Below are positions 14,001 through 26,468 of a stretch of DNA of 64,000 bases, in pieces; position 1 is the stretch's first letter, and every line of letters starts with the position of its first letter. The notes under the pieces are model-generated. The model did not search any database. It had not been told where the DNA came from and saw only the letters and a program-made list of their open reading frames with translations. The stretch is from NCBI RefSeq assembly GCF_019578655.1, contig NC_063258.1:28090802-28154801 (forward strand). The letters run 5' to 3'. A program made the position numbers and the translations under genes. Source of the DNA: Ricinus communis (taxonomy: Eukaryota > Streptophyta > Magnoliopsida > Malpighiales > Euphorbiaceae).

Positions 14001-15411
14001 CAATATCCTCATAACCCATGATTTTGAACCACTGGTATGTCATGCTCTTGCTATCTCTCTCTCACCAGCTGTGTAGTGTTGATATGGCATTCTTATACAG
14101 ACATTTGCTTTTTTGTTTCAAGTCATTCTTGTCATTTTATTACTTATTACTCAGTTGGACATGTTCTGAAGTAGCTCCTATTTTTCTTTGTTAGGTTGGA
14201 GATTTTGGACTAGCAAGGTGGCAACCAAATGGAGACATGGGAGTTGAAACAAGAATAATTGGAACATTTGGGTAAATACTATTTGAAGGTTCTTTTCTCC
14301 GTCATTCTTGTATCTCTGAATAAAGATAAATTAAACCCCACTTTTTGCAAGTTAAGCCCCAAATACTGCCTTATGTAGGTACTTGGCTCCAGAATATGCT
14401 CAGAGTGGCCAGATCACAGAAAAAGCTGACGTGTATTCTTTTGGGGTGGTATTGGTGGAGCTAGTTACAGGACGGAAAGCTATTGATATAAAACGACCCA
14501 AAGGCCAGCAGTGCCTAACTGAATGGGTATGATCATGCTTGCAAACTGTAGCTTTAGATATGTTTAAACATGGTATAATGGTGAAAGTAGTGACATCTTA
14601 AATGGTTTATCTTGTATTATGGTCATTGCTTATGTCATGTAATATGGAGCAGGCACGTCCACTCTTAGAAAAGCAAGCCAATCATGAACTGGTTGACCCA
14701 CGTTTAAGGAATTGCTATCCAGAAGAAGAGGTGCATAACATGCTGCAATGTGCCTCATTATGCATTCTTCGAGATTCTCATGCAAGGCCCCGCATTTCTC
14801 AGGTCAGAGAATTAGTTTCAGAAATTCCACAGAATAAGTTTAATATCTCCATGTGATGATCAAAAGCATCCATACTTGCAACCACATCTAATTTATGGCA
14901 GGAATCACCAACAATCTGATTTCTTGAACAAGCACTAGTCTCCCATTTGACTATTTTAGCTTCAGAGTTGAGTCATGTTTCTTCTGCAGTCTTGGAAGCA
15001 ACAATAAGAACACTGTTTTAAAACAGAGCTAACATCATTTTGTTAACTGCAGATGGTCCTTCAGGATTGCAGAAAACATAATATAGATTCCAATCTGTTG
15101 TGCTTTTCAAGAAAGAGAAAAAAGAAGCAAGAAAATTCTTTGTATGGATAGTTAATAATTACCATTTAAAATTGGTTCTTTAAACTATTTGCAGTCTTCA
15201 TATATGTTTACAAACATGATCCATCTTTGTCTTTCTGTGGATATAGTTACGAAGCATAGTGCTAGAGCGTATCTAATTTCTCTCTACGATTTCAATCATG
15301 CTTAGCAAAAGGTTACTGCTACATAACCAACTGATGTTCATGTTGTTCTGTAAAAAGGTGCTTCGGATGTTGGAAGGTGACATAGTCATGAAATCAAGCA
15401 ATCACATATAA
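11035..15411 (+). CDS. UspA-domain receptor-like cytoplasmic protein kinase
   Basis: Nine exons: 11035-11203, 12017-12171, 12267-12361, 12550-13589, 13874-14034, 14195-14271, 14379-14526, 14653-14802, 15358-15411. Phases agree throughout and yield 682 residues. Residues 1-165 form an adenine-nucleotide alpha-hydrolase/UspA-like domain ([20 protein letters not shown], then [18 protein letters not shown] and VVVMKRS). A Ser/Asp-rich linker and a CSVCRHKAP motif follow. The kinase domain covers about 395-660. Visible elements: GGFGSV glycine loop at 409-414, VAVK lysine 428, helix-C Glu near 444, HRDMRPNN at 523-530, DFG at 543-545, APEY. The family is often labelled 'inactive protein kinase SELMODRAFT_444075-like', yet the catalytic residues are present here. 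The nearest Arabidopsis gene I recall is At5g56790. The last exon is tiny (VLRMLEGD...) and was assigned from family similarity; reading through exon 8 instead would give a different tail. Confidence 0.88.
11257..11282. repeat. CT-rich microsatellite in kinase intron 1
   Basis: Imperfect CT repeat in the first intron of the UspA-kinase gene, within a pyrimidine-rich stretch just after the 5' splice site. Confidence 0.7.
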
Positions 15412-16421
15412 ACTTCTGGATGTTAAGCCAAAGAAGGGGCTGCTGAAAAACAATTGTCAACAAGGTCTTGCAGGAGTCCAGTCCAGATAATGAACAGTTG
15501 GAGAAGTTTTGCGAGGGAGTGCAGGTGCAGCTTAAATAGAGTGGTAGCAAAGAAAGAGTTTTTGTTAGGAGCAATCTTAATATACTTTTCATGCAGTAAG
15601 TAGTAATACAATTTATTAGTTTGATTACATATTCTTGGATGTATAGATGTGAAAAATTTATCCACCACCCTGTCTTATTCTTATTTTCTCCCAAGTGAAG
15701 ATCGAATTAGTTCATAATTTTTATTATCCATGAAATGCTTAGCCTTCTAAACGAGTATCTTGATTCTTCAATCCTTTTCAAAATGCCGAGTATTTCAAAG
15801 CTTTTACAATTTCTTTTATTTGAAGAGAATCATGATCTGAATAGTTGAACTCATGGCTTGACTGGAGAAGTAGAATCAACGATCAATGATCCCCTGCCCA
15901 AGCCTAAAGCCAACCCCATTTAAGCTTGTATTTGAATGTTTTATTCAGAGTAAACGATTCCTAAAACATTCAAACCTTGAAACTTTTTAATTGCTGCAGT
16001 GCTGATCCCAATTTCTACAAATTTATGTGATTTAAATCACTTCCTTATAGAGAAAATCACTGATTTTCCAAGAAAATTTCAACTATTGAAATATATATAT
16101 ATACATAGGGTTTCAGCAAGAGACAATTAATTTACTATTATGTATATCAAATGAACCACATATTTATTCATATAATATTTTCGAGTTGACGAGGAAATTA
16201 TTCACAAATGTATTAACATATAACAAAAAAATTAAATTTAATATATACCGTTAAAAATAAAATAAAAATTTAGAATACTTATTTTTTAAAAACGAGCTCA
16301 GAGAATTAGAAAGATTATTTTTGAAATTAGAAAAAGAATTGAATTGGACAGTGACACTCCACTCTGCCTCAAGTTGAAGTCGGACAGTAGTCTTGTAAAA
16401 AGCATTCCATTGGAAATCGGC
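15412..16421. other. Intergenic region between kinase and LpxA genes
   Basis: Probably the kinase 3' UTR at first, then AT-rich spacer and the LpxA promoter side. No gene is visible. Confidence 0.5.
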
Positions 16422-16507
16422 ATGAATTCCCTCCTCAAAATCCCAAAGCCTTTTTTCTCTACTCTCCCCTCTCTTTCTCTTCACCGATTCTCCACTTCAC
16501 TTACAGG

Positions 16508-16546
<39 letters not shown>

Positions 16547-19440
16547 ACTTGGAAGCAAATAACAAAGCTAAATACTAACTCCAGAAAGTCTTGCGATCGC
16601 GTTTTACAGACTCTTCGAACAACAAGAAAACAGACGATGCTTCGATGCTCCAAAACCCTACCTTCATTCACCCCTCAGCTATTGTTCATCCAAATGCCCT
16701 TATTGGCCAGGTTCCTTTCCTTTTTTCTTTTTTCTTTTTCTTTTTATTGACCAAGAAGTAAGACTCATATTTTTTCTTTTATTCTTTACAGGGAGTTGCA
16801 GTCGGTCCTTTCTGCACCATTGGATCAAATGCTAAATTGGGGAACGGTTGTCAGTTGTATACTAATAGCCATGTTTTTGGTAATTCGGAATTAGGAGAGC
16901 GTTGTATTTTGATGACGTGAGCGACTTCATCTGCTATAATTTAAATGAATGTAATGTAACTACAATTTTACAATTATTATGTGCAAGAAGAGCTAAAAGC
17001 ATAATTGTGGCAGGCAGTGGTGCTGTGGTTGGTGATAATCTTCCTGGCCGTACTAAATTAGGAGATAATAATGTTATTGGTTATCATGCTGTGGTTGGTG
17101 TTAAATGTCAAGATTTGAAATACAAGGTTTGTTTTCTGCTTAATTATATGCATAGGTTTACTTAATTTAATTCATCTGCTGTTCTTTTCTATCTTGTATT
17201 GTCAATTAACTCGCTTGTTTATGCGATTGATTGTTAAAACGTGTATCCGTCAATTTGTACTTGATTTTGACAGTTCAGAGAAACTAACTGAACTAAAGAT
17301 ATTTGATAAACTGTACCTTGTTTTTTGTTTTTTCTGGTCACAGTCGCCATTATCCTCATAATGAAGTTCAGTAAACTAATATCACCACTTTTTGTTTTGC
17401 TTACCTTTGCTTTTAGCCCTGGGATGAATGTTTTCTTGAAATTGGGGATAACAATGATATCAGAGAGCATGCTTCAATTCACAGGTCTTCGAAGTCAAGT
17501 GATCAAACGGTATAGACATGATGCTGATGTAGTTATATGCTGGTTTGTGAAGTTTGCATAGGGATTATTTTCTGACTGGCAATCTGCATGCAGATTATCG
17601 GAAATAACAATCTTATTATGGGGTCTTGTCATATTGCCCATGATTGCCACATTGGCAACAATAACATTTTTGCTAATAACACTCTTCTAGCTGGCCATGT
17701 TATTGTGGAAGTAAGTCCTGAGCTTCACTTGTTAATTAGGATTGGTAACATCATGTATGCAGTGGCTTATTAGAACTTGATTGAAGTGCTGCAAATGTAG
17801 GACTATACTCACACTGCTGGTGGTATTGTCGTTCATCAATTTTGCCATATTGGTTCATTTTCTTTCATTGGTGGAGGATCCGTGGTATGATCTTATCCTA
17901 TTTTCTGGTTTTGATTTTTTCTATTCTGTAATCCAAACTCATGTATCTAGGAATCTTACATAGATGTTGCGTTGCGATGTAGACACATGGCATGTTGATA
18001 CACTGATTTTATGCATATTGGTGTCCAACAGTAAAATCTTGCCAGATTAAAAAAATCCCTTGTTGCATAGCCTTGTTTTGTACTGAATGTATTTGACAAG
18101 TATGCTGACCAAATCAAGAAATTTTTTGAGCATGAATATTGTGATGTCACTGAAGGTTACGCAAGATGTCCCTAAATATGCAATGGTGGCTGGTGAAAGA
18201 GCTGAGCTTCGTGGTCTGAATTTGGAGGGTCTTCGGCGAAATGGATTCACAGCCACACAGGTCGGAATTTACTTTCATTCTGAGGGATTTATAAGCTAAA
18301 ACTTACCACCATTTTATCCTTAATATATTATGAAAATTTTCAAAAAGAAGACTTTTAGCAAATTCTGAGGGATTTGTAAGCTAAAACTTACCACCATTTT
18401 ATCCTTAATATATTATGGAAATTTTCAATTTTGAAAAAAATTCAAAAAGAAAACTTTTAGCAAATTTTATGTTTGTTTCTCTAATTTTAATACTTTCTCA
18501 GACACTGATACCTTGATAAATGGACTTGGGTGGAGCTAGCTCAAAAGAAGAGGGTGTCCAATCCATATATATACATCATAATAGTTCAATAACTAGGCGA
18601 TATGGGATAAATACGACTTCAGACAGCCATCATTGTAAAATTCCAAACATCTTTAATTTAGTTATGGAAGTACTTATGCCCTGTTATGAACTGAATGATT
18701 GCTGCAGTATAAATTTTAATGACATATATAGAATAATCTCCAGTTGCTAATTAGGACAGCTGAGCATAGTGAATTGTAAATAATGGTATGTTTTGGTTGC
18801 AATAGTTGAGTTCCATCCCTTCTTTAATCTCTTTAATATTGACATGCATTTGAGAAATTTAAACTCTGGCTAAAATGGAGGTCTGTGTTTAAAAATAATT
18901 ATGTCCACCTCTGGTTTGTTGGTTTTGGATGTATCAGCTGATTTTTGAAATATTTTCATCTTAATGCAAAATTAATGAAGACGCCGGTGAATTTGTGATT
19001 CTCGATCACCCTGATATGCCTTGTTATCATTTTTCTTCACCTCTTTAATGCTTACCAGATTTTTAATATTTTTATCGTCCTTTCTTGCCCCAAATGACCT
19101 GCATATATTCTTGGGCAAGGATCTAGATTAGGAGTCTGAGAGCGGCTTACAGAAAGATATTCATGCCTGCCGATGCTAATTCTAAGGGTTTTGAAGAGCG
19201 TCTTACTGAAGTGGTATTATCTCTCTCTCTCTCTCTCTGTCTCTCGCATATTCATATAACTTGCGTGCATTATGCATTTTACATCTTAATATTGACCAAC
19301 TATAATAATGAGTTTTGCAGGAGCAGGATACAGAATTGGGTAAGGTTCCTGTTGTATGTTCCATGGTGCAGTCCCTTCGTGATTCTTTTGCAGAAAATCG
19401 CCGTGGAACATGCAAGTTCAGACATATAAATGGCCTTTGA
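16422..19440 (+). CDS. LPXA: UDP-N-acetylglucosamine O-acyltransferase, LpxA type, mitochondrial
   Basis: Ten exons: 16422-16506, 16610-16710, 16792-16916, 17018-17126, 17417-17509, 17594-17710, 17801-17884, 18156-18260, 19127-19213, 19321-19440. All have GT-AG borders and consistent phase, and they encode 341 residues. LpxA transfers a hydroxyacyl chain from acyl carrier protein to UDP-GlcNAc, the first step of lipid A synthesis. Plants keep a mitochondrial version whose end product is still poorly defined. The N-terminus ([20 protein letters not shown]) is Ser/Leu/Phe-rich with no acidic residue, as expected for a mitochondrial presequence. The core is a left-handed beta-helix with many hexapeptide repeats ([15 protein letters not shown] onward). 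The catalytic His is His187 in CHIAHDC, equivalent to E. coli His125. The C-terminal helical part begins near [12 protein letters not shown]. It matches Arabidopsis At4g29540 in length and motifs. Confidence 0.92.
16511..16544. repeat. (CT)17 microsatellite in LpxA intron 1
   Basis: Thirty-four bases of perfect CT repeat directly after the first 5' splice site of the LpxA gene. Confidence 0.95.
18277..18465. repeat. Tandem duplication of about 85 bp in LpxA intron 8
   Basis: A unit starting ATTCTGAGGGATTT at 18277 recurs at 18362, with near-identical text through CTTACCACCATTTTATCC and on to CTTTTAGCAAATT. The second copy carries a small insertion (extra TTTTGAAAAAAATTC). It lies just inside the intron after exon 8 and does not touch coding sequence. 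Confidence 0.9.
19221..19244. repeat. CT microsatellite in LpxA intron 9
   Basis: A run of CT dinucleotides, interrupted once by GT, directly after the exon 9 donor. Confidence 0.85.
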
Positions 19441-20367
19441 AGACATTCTTTTGTGAGATTCTACCTCTCAAGTTGAAAAGTAACTTTTGTTCTAGAAATA
19501 TACTTCATTTTTCTCCTATTCGATTTTGGTCCTGCAACTAGTCAAGATTTTTGGAGGAATCGACATTCAAGTTCCTACAGCGCACAAGACCTTTCTTTCT
19601 TTTTTTCCCCTTCAAATTGTAGCATCATTCAAGTTTTGTTGTAATTAAATTCAATGGCTTGGGTTGTTTTGCTATTGCAGATTAGTTGTTGTATTTTCAA
19701 GCTGTAGACTAGACTCATTGTGAGAGACATTCCAGGTAGCTTTGGACACAGGCCTTATAGAGACCTGATTTCAGAAATTAGGAAAATTGTTAAATTTGTT
19801 CAATGAGAAAGCAGCAGATGCGGAACATTTGTGTGGTGTGGGCAAAAGAATTTAGGGGAAACTTCAATACATTATCATGTGATGGAAAGCATTTTTATTT
19901 TAGGGTATATTATTTGTTTTTTGTCATTTAGATATCCACTTAAATTGTATACTATGATGTGGCAATTGGAAAAATAGTGATTATTGTGTCACATTAAAAT
20001 TTTTTAATAATCTTATACAATTTGATTGTTATTTATTAATATTATTAAAATGACACAAAACAAATTAAAAATTATAAAATGAAAATATATTAAATTATAA
20101 AATAATTTAATGAAATTTTTTCAACAATTTAAGTATTGTCCAAAATAGATTATAATAAAAACTGTTGTCGTTTCTGGCAATGATTCATATCGACTTTTGA
20201 AGTATGCAGAACTTGAGAAGCTTTGATTGATAGGTCTTCATTTGCTATTTTCTCTGTTACTTCCATCATAATTTTACATAAAGTAGTCAATCGTTGTTTA
20301 AATTTACAACTTTGACATAAAAACTAGATTTGAGCAGGTACCCAAGATGTTTGTTTCTTTTGAGTTA

Positions 20368-20371
<4 letters not shown>

Positions 20372-20402
<31 letters not shown>
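20372..20402. repeat. (TA)n microsatellite
   Basis: About 15 perfect TA units in the intergenic region. Confidence 0.95.
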
Positions 20403-20404
<2 letters not shown>

Positions 20405-21012
20405 CTGCTACCACGCGAATCAGATGAAGAAAACTGTAATTTAATTATTCAAGAACCTTCAAACCTGCAACTGCTAGGGATTCCTTCCCAATAAAAGAAA
20501 TATGATGAGCTGTAGAGCTTGTAGACAGCCTTAAATGATTGTCCTGATTAAGAATAGTTGCTATTTGGATAATATCCTAAAGCCTCCAGAAAGCTGGAAA
20601 AAAGAAAAAAGAAAAAAAAAACCAAGTATCTAATCAACTTTTTTACTTGGAGGATTATGTATTCAACATCAAGTACCACCACTTGTCTGATCAGCTAAAT
20701 TAGCGGTTCACTTGTGGCACCACTTGGCGGCCATTTCACTTTCAAAATCTGGCCACTTTCACTTCATTGTCGTGAAAGTCGGATACTATTAGGGTCTATG
20801 TTAGAGTGACTTTGTTTTACGTTGGATTAGTCTTGCTTTTTCAAACAGTGGTCCAAGTCCCATTAACTCATCGAAAACTGATGGATGTAATAATGAATAC
20901 TAATTATTAGTTAAATATTCATCAGATAAAAAATGCAGAAAATTATTATTTAATTAGTTATATCATAAAGAAAATAGTTTTATTTAATTATATCGACAAC
21001 ACCTGAAATATG

Positions 21013-21033
21013 CATATATATATATATATATAT
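21013..21033. repeat. (TA)n microsatellite
   Basis: About 10 perfect TA units in the intergenic region. Confidence 0.9.
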
Positions 21034-24000
21034 GAATTAGTGCAAGTATTCATATTTTCCCCCTTTTCTTTCTTTTAAATATTATTTTAGCATAAAGTTG
21101 TTTCTTCTTTTAAAGAGAAAGACGCCCTTTCTTTGTTAAGAAGAAAGATGAGGAATGGTCGGAATGGAATGTCAGCTTTGTGGCCCGGAGTATAATATTT
21201 CTGTGAATCTATGTATAGTTCACGAATTTAATATACATACAAACACTAGCAAGATCCACACTCTTTCCTCCAACAAAACACTTAATAGTTTCTTTTCCTC
21301 TTAATTGCCAATGGGCTCTCGGCTAAGTTTAATAATTAAATCATTATTCTTGAGATTAAGAAATTCAAAACAGAAAAACTCTCATTAACAATGTAGAAAT
21401 AAAACCCACTTATCCATTAAGTTAATCTTAATTGTTAGTGGCTGAAAGTTTCCTTGCTAATAATGATTATTATTATATTTAGCCTTGCATTTATGGCAGA
21501 GCGAGAGAATTATTTTTAAAAGCAATGTGCAAAGGGAAATTATTAGCCTCATTAATGGAAAAGGAAAAGGGTTTTACAAGGAAATCTTTGATCAGTGATT
21601 GAAGTTGTTTTATTTGAATATGACAAGTGAGGTAGAGACTGCCTGTCTTTTCATGTTATGCAAGAGAATTCTTATAGTTGTCAGCCTTTGCAATTGCTAT
21701 ATTTTAACATCAAATTCTAATGCTTCTTCTTTTATCACAAAGATTATATTCATGATCAGCCTAAAGGCTGATTTGCCCCTTAATCACCCACTAATGTTAT
21801 TATTGATTGTCAAGACCATAGCTACATTTCTTCTTCATGTTTAATTAATAGAAGCTAATTTCATTATTAATCTAACAGTCTACTCTGCTTTGAAGTTTAT
21901 GTAAAATTTTTTAGCTGATTTACTGGCCAAGTTTATAAATAGATTAAATTATCTCTCTAAATGGATCCACAGGCAGTGACCAATATTTTAGATTTCCAAT
22001 GTACCTGATACTAACAAAAGCAGATTACATCATTTGGAGAATGGGGACCTCATGAACTCATTTCAGTAATGTCTAGATTCTGCGCCTGCCCAACGTCATC
22101 AAGTTCTTTAAGCTTCTTTTCTTCTTCTTTTTTCCTTTTCAGTTTGCTATAAAAATTAGTGAGAATTAATGGTATTGTGAATGAATACATGCTACAATTG
22201 AACTAAGCAGGTTCAGGCAAATGCCATTCTAACACGACCCATATACTTAAAAAAAGAACAACAAGAAAGGAAAAGGAGAGCATAATAAGTTGAACTTCCA
22301 CCAAATTATAATAATTGAAATCAAAGATGGGCAAGTACACTACAAAGTGCTCTCCTTGTCCTTCAAGAAGTGTCAAAAGAAAAAAGTTAAGACTTAGTTA
22401 TCAGGTACGTACAATTTCAGTGCTCCTGGCTTAAGTTGGCACACTTTTGTATATACAAACCCATGTCCTTTTTCTTTTAAAAGTTGGTGTATTTCAGGAT
22501 CAATTATTTATTTGTGGGAGCAGATTTGAGAGGAACAACCATTTTTTTCCCTACATTTAAAGCTTTATATATAAAAGATATGACAATATAAAGTGGGTTA
22601 TGTTTCAGTGCATGCATTCAGTTTACCAAAGTTATTATTAGAATGGCAATTCCTTTCCATTTCTTTTTTTTTTTTTTGTAAATTTACTAATATTTGCATT
22701 CACTTTAAGTTTATGTCCCAGTTAAAATAGAACAATTTTATTTTCCAATGATATAAATTAGTTAATTTCACAACATAACCATTTCTCCATGGGATGGGCA
22801 AGTCATGCATTAACCCATAAGAAATGTAAAAAGAACTAGGCAAAATTGTACTTTTAACTTCTCAAATGAATAAAATAATCCTACCACTATCTAATAGGAT
22901 TTAAGTAATATTTTTTTTCACACGTATCAGAGTTAATTTAGAGTGCATCGGATATAAATATTTATAATTAATAATACACTATTTCAAGAGTTTTAATACA
23001 GTTGTATATCTAAAATTTAAATTTAAAATTTTAATCATAAATTAAAATTCTTTTTACTGTTTTATTTGTAAATTTTTTTAATAATATTTTTTTAAATATT
23101 AGTGAATACAATGTTAAAGCAACATTTTTGGAGAGCATATTATCTTTTATAACTTTCTACAAGGAAAGATTCCTTTTTATGATAATGCCCACACTGCCTG
23201 GTTTCAACTATAGATGACTAATAAATTCCTCAACTTGAGCTCCACATACATTGGATTAAATAATTACAATACCTTAAATATGTTTACAAGTTGTCTTAAT
23301 ATAATCATAATAATAATATATAATACTATGACAGGACAAATCTAGTTAGGGCAGCTATTTTCTTTCCTATCTCAGTCTCCATCAAAATTTTGATTTTTAA
23401 ATGTGTACTTAGGGATTTTCATGTTCTCTTTCTCTTATTCAAATCCCATTTTCAATTACTTTAAATATTTTATCTTTTCAGCTAAAAGGCATTGGCTATG
23501 CACACAGATAAATATATTGTTCATCTACGTGACGATGTCAAGCAATTGATCTGGATTTCTTCTTTCATATTAATTCTTACATCTTAATTTTTATAATTAG
23601 ATCTTAATAAAGATTTCGTTAAAAATACTCTTGATGACATTGATATATAGAAAAACCCTTTTTAAAGCACGAGTCCAATCATAAATATTTTTAAAAAATA
23701 TCAAATGCTAGAGCTAGAGTTTTAGTTTCAACAAGATTTTGATATAAAGCAAAAAAGAAAAAAGAAATTCAAATTCGAAATTCTATTTAAATTGAGATAT
23801 TCACATACTATTAAATCTATAATTATAGTCTAACGATTTCAAAGAAACATATTTTTAAGATTTAATATAAAGTGAATGAACTTTTTACCATATTTTTTGA
23901 CTTACCACAGAGAATTCCAAGCCCATTAAACAGTTTGGTCGACTAATGACAAGTTGAAAATGTCAAAACCAGATTTATTCATTTAATTCTATGAACTCTC

Positions 24001-24900
24001 CTGAACAAGTCTTTCCAACAAGGTAAAATTATTCTTCTTAATATATATATATATATTGTGAAACTCCTGGGAAAGTGGCAACATGGATTGATCAACACCA
24101 ACTTTCAAACTTCTAAATTTACTAAGATTCTTTAACCCCTTCTTATAAGTCTTCTAGTAAACACATATACCTTCAGACCCCATTTTAAATGGTAAGATTG
24201 TGTTAATGCATATACCAAAATCCTAGCCAGTAACTACATTATTGAATTAACTGCAGCAATTAAGCTATCTACTGAATTTAATGATCGCTGTGTGGCCAGA
24301 AAGAGAAAATGTAGTATATACGTACATTTTTGCTTAAGATTTAATATTAGATCAATCATCATATCCAACAATTACGGGAATGGTTATGATTATTACCATG
24401 TAATTTTTCACATTTTATAAATGCTTGTATTTGTTACCATATATAATGTAGGCGAGGTCCCCGACTATGTATATTCATAGTAGTAGTTTTGGATTAATAG
24501 TGTAGGTGGAATAGTTACCTCATTTTACAGGGAGTAATTGAGGAGTTCCACTCATCTGTGGACTTGTTGTATAAGTAAATGAGAATATAAATACTCCAGA
24601 TTATCTAAGTATTTTGCAACGACATACATACAGTGTTAGAATACGACATAGTCCAGAGAAAGGTGTATATATAACCAGTACCAGATGAGCCTTCTAGAGA
24701 GAGATTTGTAATTGCACCTGCATTTTTCGTCTGTTTGTTTGTATATTTAGAACCCAAGTTGGGAAATAAATATCCAAACAATAAACAATGTCCATCCAAT
24801 CATCTTCTCTTGGTGTGCATCCATTTTCATAAGCCCCACCTTACCCCATCATCATATACTCCACCAAACTATTAGTTATTTCTTCTCTTTCTCTCTCTTT

Positions 24901-24928
24901 TTCTTTCTTTCTTTCTTTCTTTCTTTCT
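24901..24928. repeat. (CTTT)n microsatellite in MYB 5' leader region
   Basis: About seven CTTT units inside a long pyrimidine tract that ends 70 bp before the MYB start codon, so probably transcribed as 5' UTR. Confidence 0.85.
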
Positions 24929-25000
24929 CTGGTTTTGTTATAATTTGTGGGTTTTCTTTTGGTTGGTTAGTTTTAGAAACTGAGCTTTGTCTGGTCGGAA

Positions 25001-26468
25001 ATGGGCAGGAAGTGCTCACATTGCGGGAACATTGGACATAATTCAAGAACATGCACTAACTACAGAGGAACTGCTGTTGTTGGTGGTGCAGGTGGACTTA
25101 GGCTTTTTGGAGTGCAATTTGACCTATCTACTTCTTCTTCTTCTTCTTCACTTTCTATGAAAAAGAGTTTTAGCATGGACTGTCTGTCTTCTTCTTCTTC
25201 TTCTTCTCCATCTTCTTCTTTATGTTCTTCTCGACTTTCTAATGTTGATGACAATAATCCTGATAGAACTTCTACTGGCTATCTTTCGGATGGCCTCCTT
25301 GGTCGTGTCCAAGAAAGAAAAAAGGGTAAGCTTCTTCTTCTTCTTTTTTAATTTTTATTTTTGAAAAATACCCTCTATCTCTTATTGAATAAATATGCTT
25401 TTCATGATCATAGCAAAAGCAGAACTGTCTTGCTTTCTTTTTTAAATCCATTTTTGCGGTTTTGAATATATATTTATAATTTGCAGATTTTATTTTTCCA
25501 ATACTGAAAGCTTGTGTATATATATAGAACTCGATCTATGTTTAACTAGTGTCGGCTAATTATGGTTGATTTAGAATCAATAAGATTGCTGTTTTAATCA
25601 TTTTAACTCATTCTTATTCTTCTCTTTATGAGTTCCTGACCACATTTTTTAGGCTACTTCTTTCTATCTCATGACTTCTATATATGTCTTGTTTATGCTT
25701 TGATGACTGAAAAACTGAAATTCTATATTTGGATGTCTAGGAGTTCCATGGACAGAAGAGGAGCATCGAACTTTTCTAATCGGGCTTGAGAAGCTAGGAA
25801 AGGGAGACTGGAGAGGCATATCAAAAAACTTCGTGACCACAAGAACACCAACCCAAGTTGCTAGTCATGCTCAGAAGTATTTTCTTCGACTTGCCAGCCT
25901 CAACAAGAAGAAGCGGCGCTCCAGCCTTTTCGACATGGTACATACAAACACAAACATAAACATATATGTATTACTCATTTCTATCTCTTCACCTATATAT
26001 GTTATCATTCCTAGGTTTTGAAGATTGTGTTTCTTGATATATATATATATATATATATATATGTAGGTACGGAGCAGCAGCAGCAGAAGTAGCCATCCAG
26101 TGACTGATAATTCTAAATGTAACAAGTTAAGTGATCATCATGTTCCTAGTCAATTCAAGCCAACTGGTACTAAATATGCAATACAAAATGACGCTATTCT
26201 GCCTTGTGTAGTAGGCCTTAACTCCTGTAAACAAGCTGTGAACACTACCACTGATGTTAACCAAGAAACTGACTGTCATCATCATCATCGATTATCCTCA
26301 TGCCATCATTTCCTGCCCCTTCCAAAACCTTCAAAGACATCACAACCAATGTCTTCTTCAAATGTTGTAGCTCCTGATGATCTGGAACTCACTCTTGCAA
26401 GTCCAACTTCTTTGGAAGGGAAAAAACCATCAACAAAATCTTTCCTTATTTCCATAAAGGCTACCTAG
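25001..26468 (+). CDS. Single-repeat (1R) MYB transcription factor, SHAQKYF class
   Basis: Three exons, 25001-25325, 25741-25937 and 26067-26468, give 307 residues. The N-terminus holds a CCHC zinc knuckle, C5-X2-C8-X4-H13-X4-C18 ([15 protein letters not shown]). A Ser-rich segment encoded by CTT repeats follows. The MYB domain spans exons 1-2 with PWTEEEH at 111-117 and the DNA-recognition motif VASHAQKYF at 148-156. That motif defines the class that binds the TATCC/GATA-type I-box element (MYBS3, KUA1). Near the C-terminus DLELTL contains LELTL (280-284), an EAR-type LxLxL repression motif. It is therefore probably a nuclear transcriptional repressor in sugar, hormone or cell-expansion control. 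The zinc knuckle plus 1R-MYB order fits this subgroup; the syntenic Arabidopsis gene I recall is At5g56840. Intron 2 ends in a long TA run beside the acceptor. Confidence 0.9.
25131..25217 (+). repeat. Coding (CTT)n repeats giving poly-Ser in MYB protein
   Basis: Two CTT/TTC tracts (25131-25149 and about 25188-25217) are read in frame as Ser runs between the zinc knuckle and the MYB domain. Such tracts vary readily in length between alleles. Confidence 0.85.
26038..26062. repeat. (TA)n microsatellite at MYB intron 2 acceptor
   Basis: About 12 TA units end directly before the atgtag acceptor of exon 3, where the polypyrimidine tract normally lies. Confidence 0.9.

Larger units (their letters stand above)
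19441..25000. other. Intergenic region between LpxA and MYB genes
   Basis: About 5.5 kb of AT-rich DNA without a supportable gene. It contains a TA run at 20372-20402 and another at 21013-21033. A short open frame at 21599-21844 has no recognisable features. The last several hundred bases before 25001 are the likely MYB promoter and a pyrimidine-rich 5' leader. Confidence 0.5.

Noticed and set aside
20480..20560. C/D-box snoRNA-like text (ATGATGA ... CTGA)
   Set aside because: No terminal stem and no convincing C'/D' boxes; the boxes are short enough to occur by chance.
21599..21844. 81-codon open frame
   Set aside because: No recognisable domain and no exon partners.
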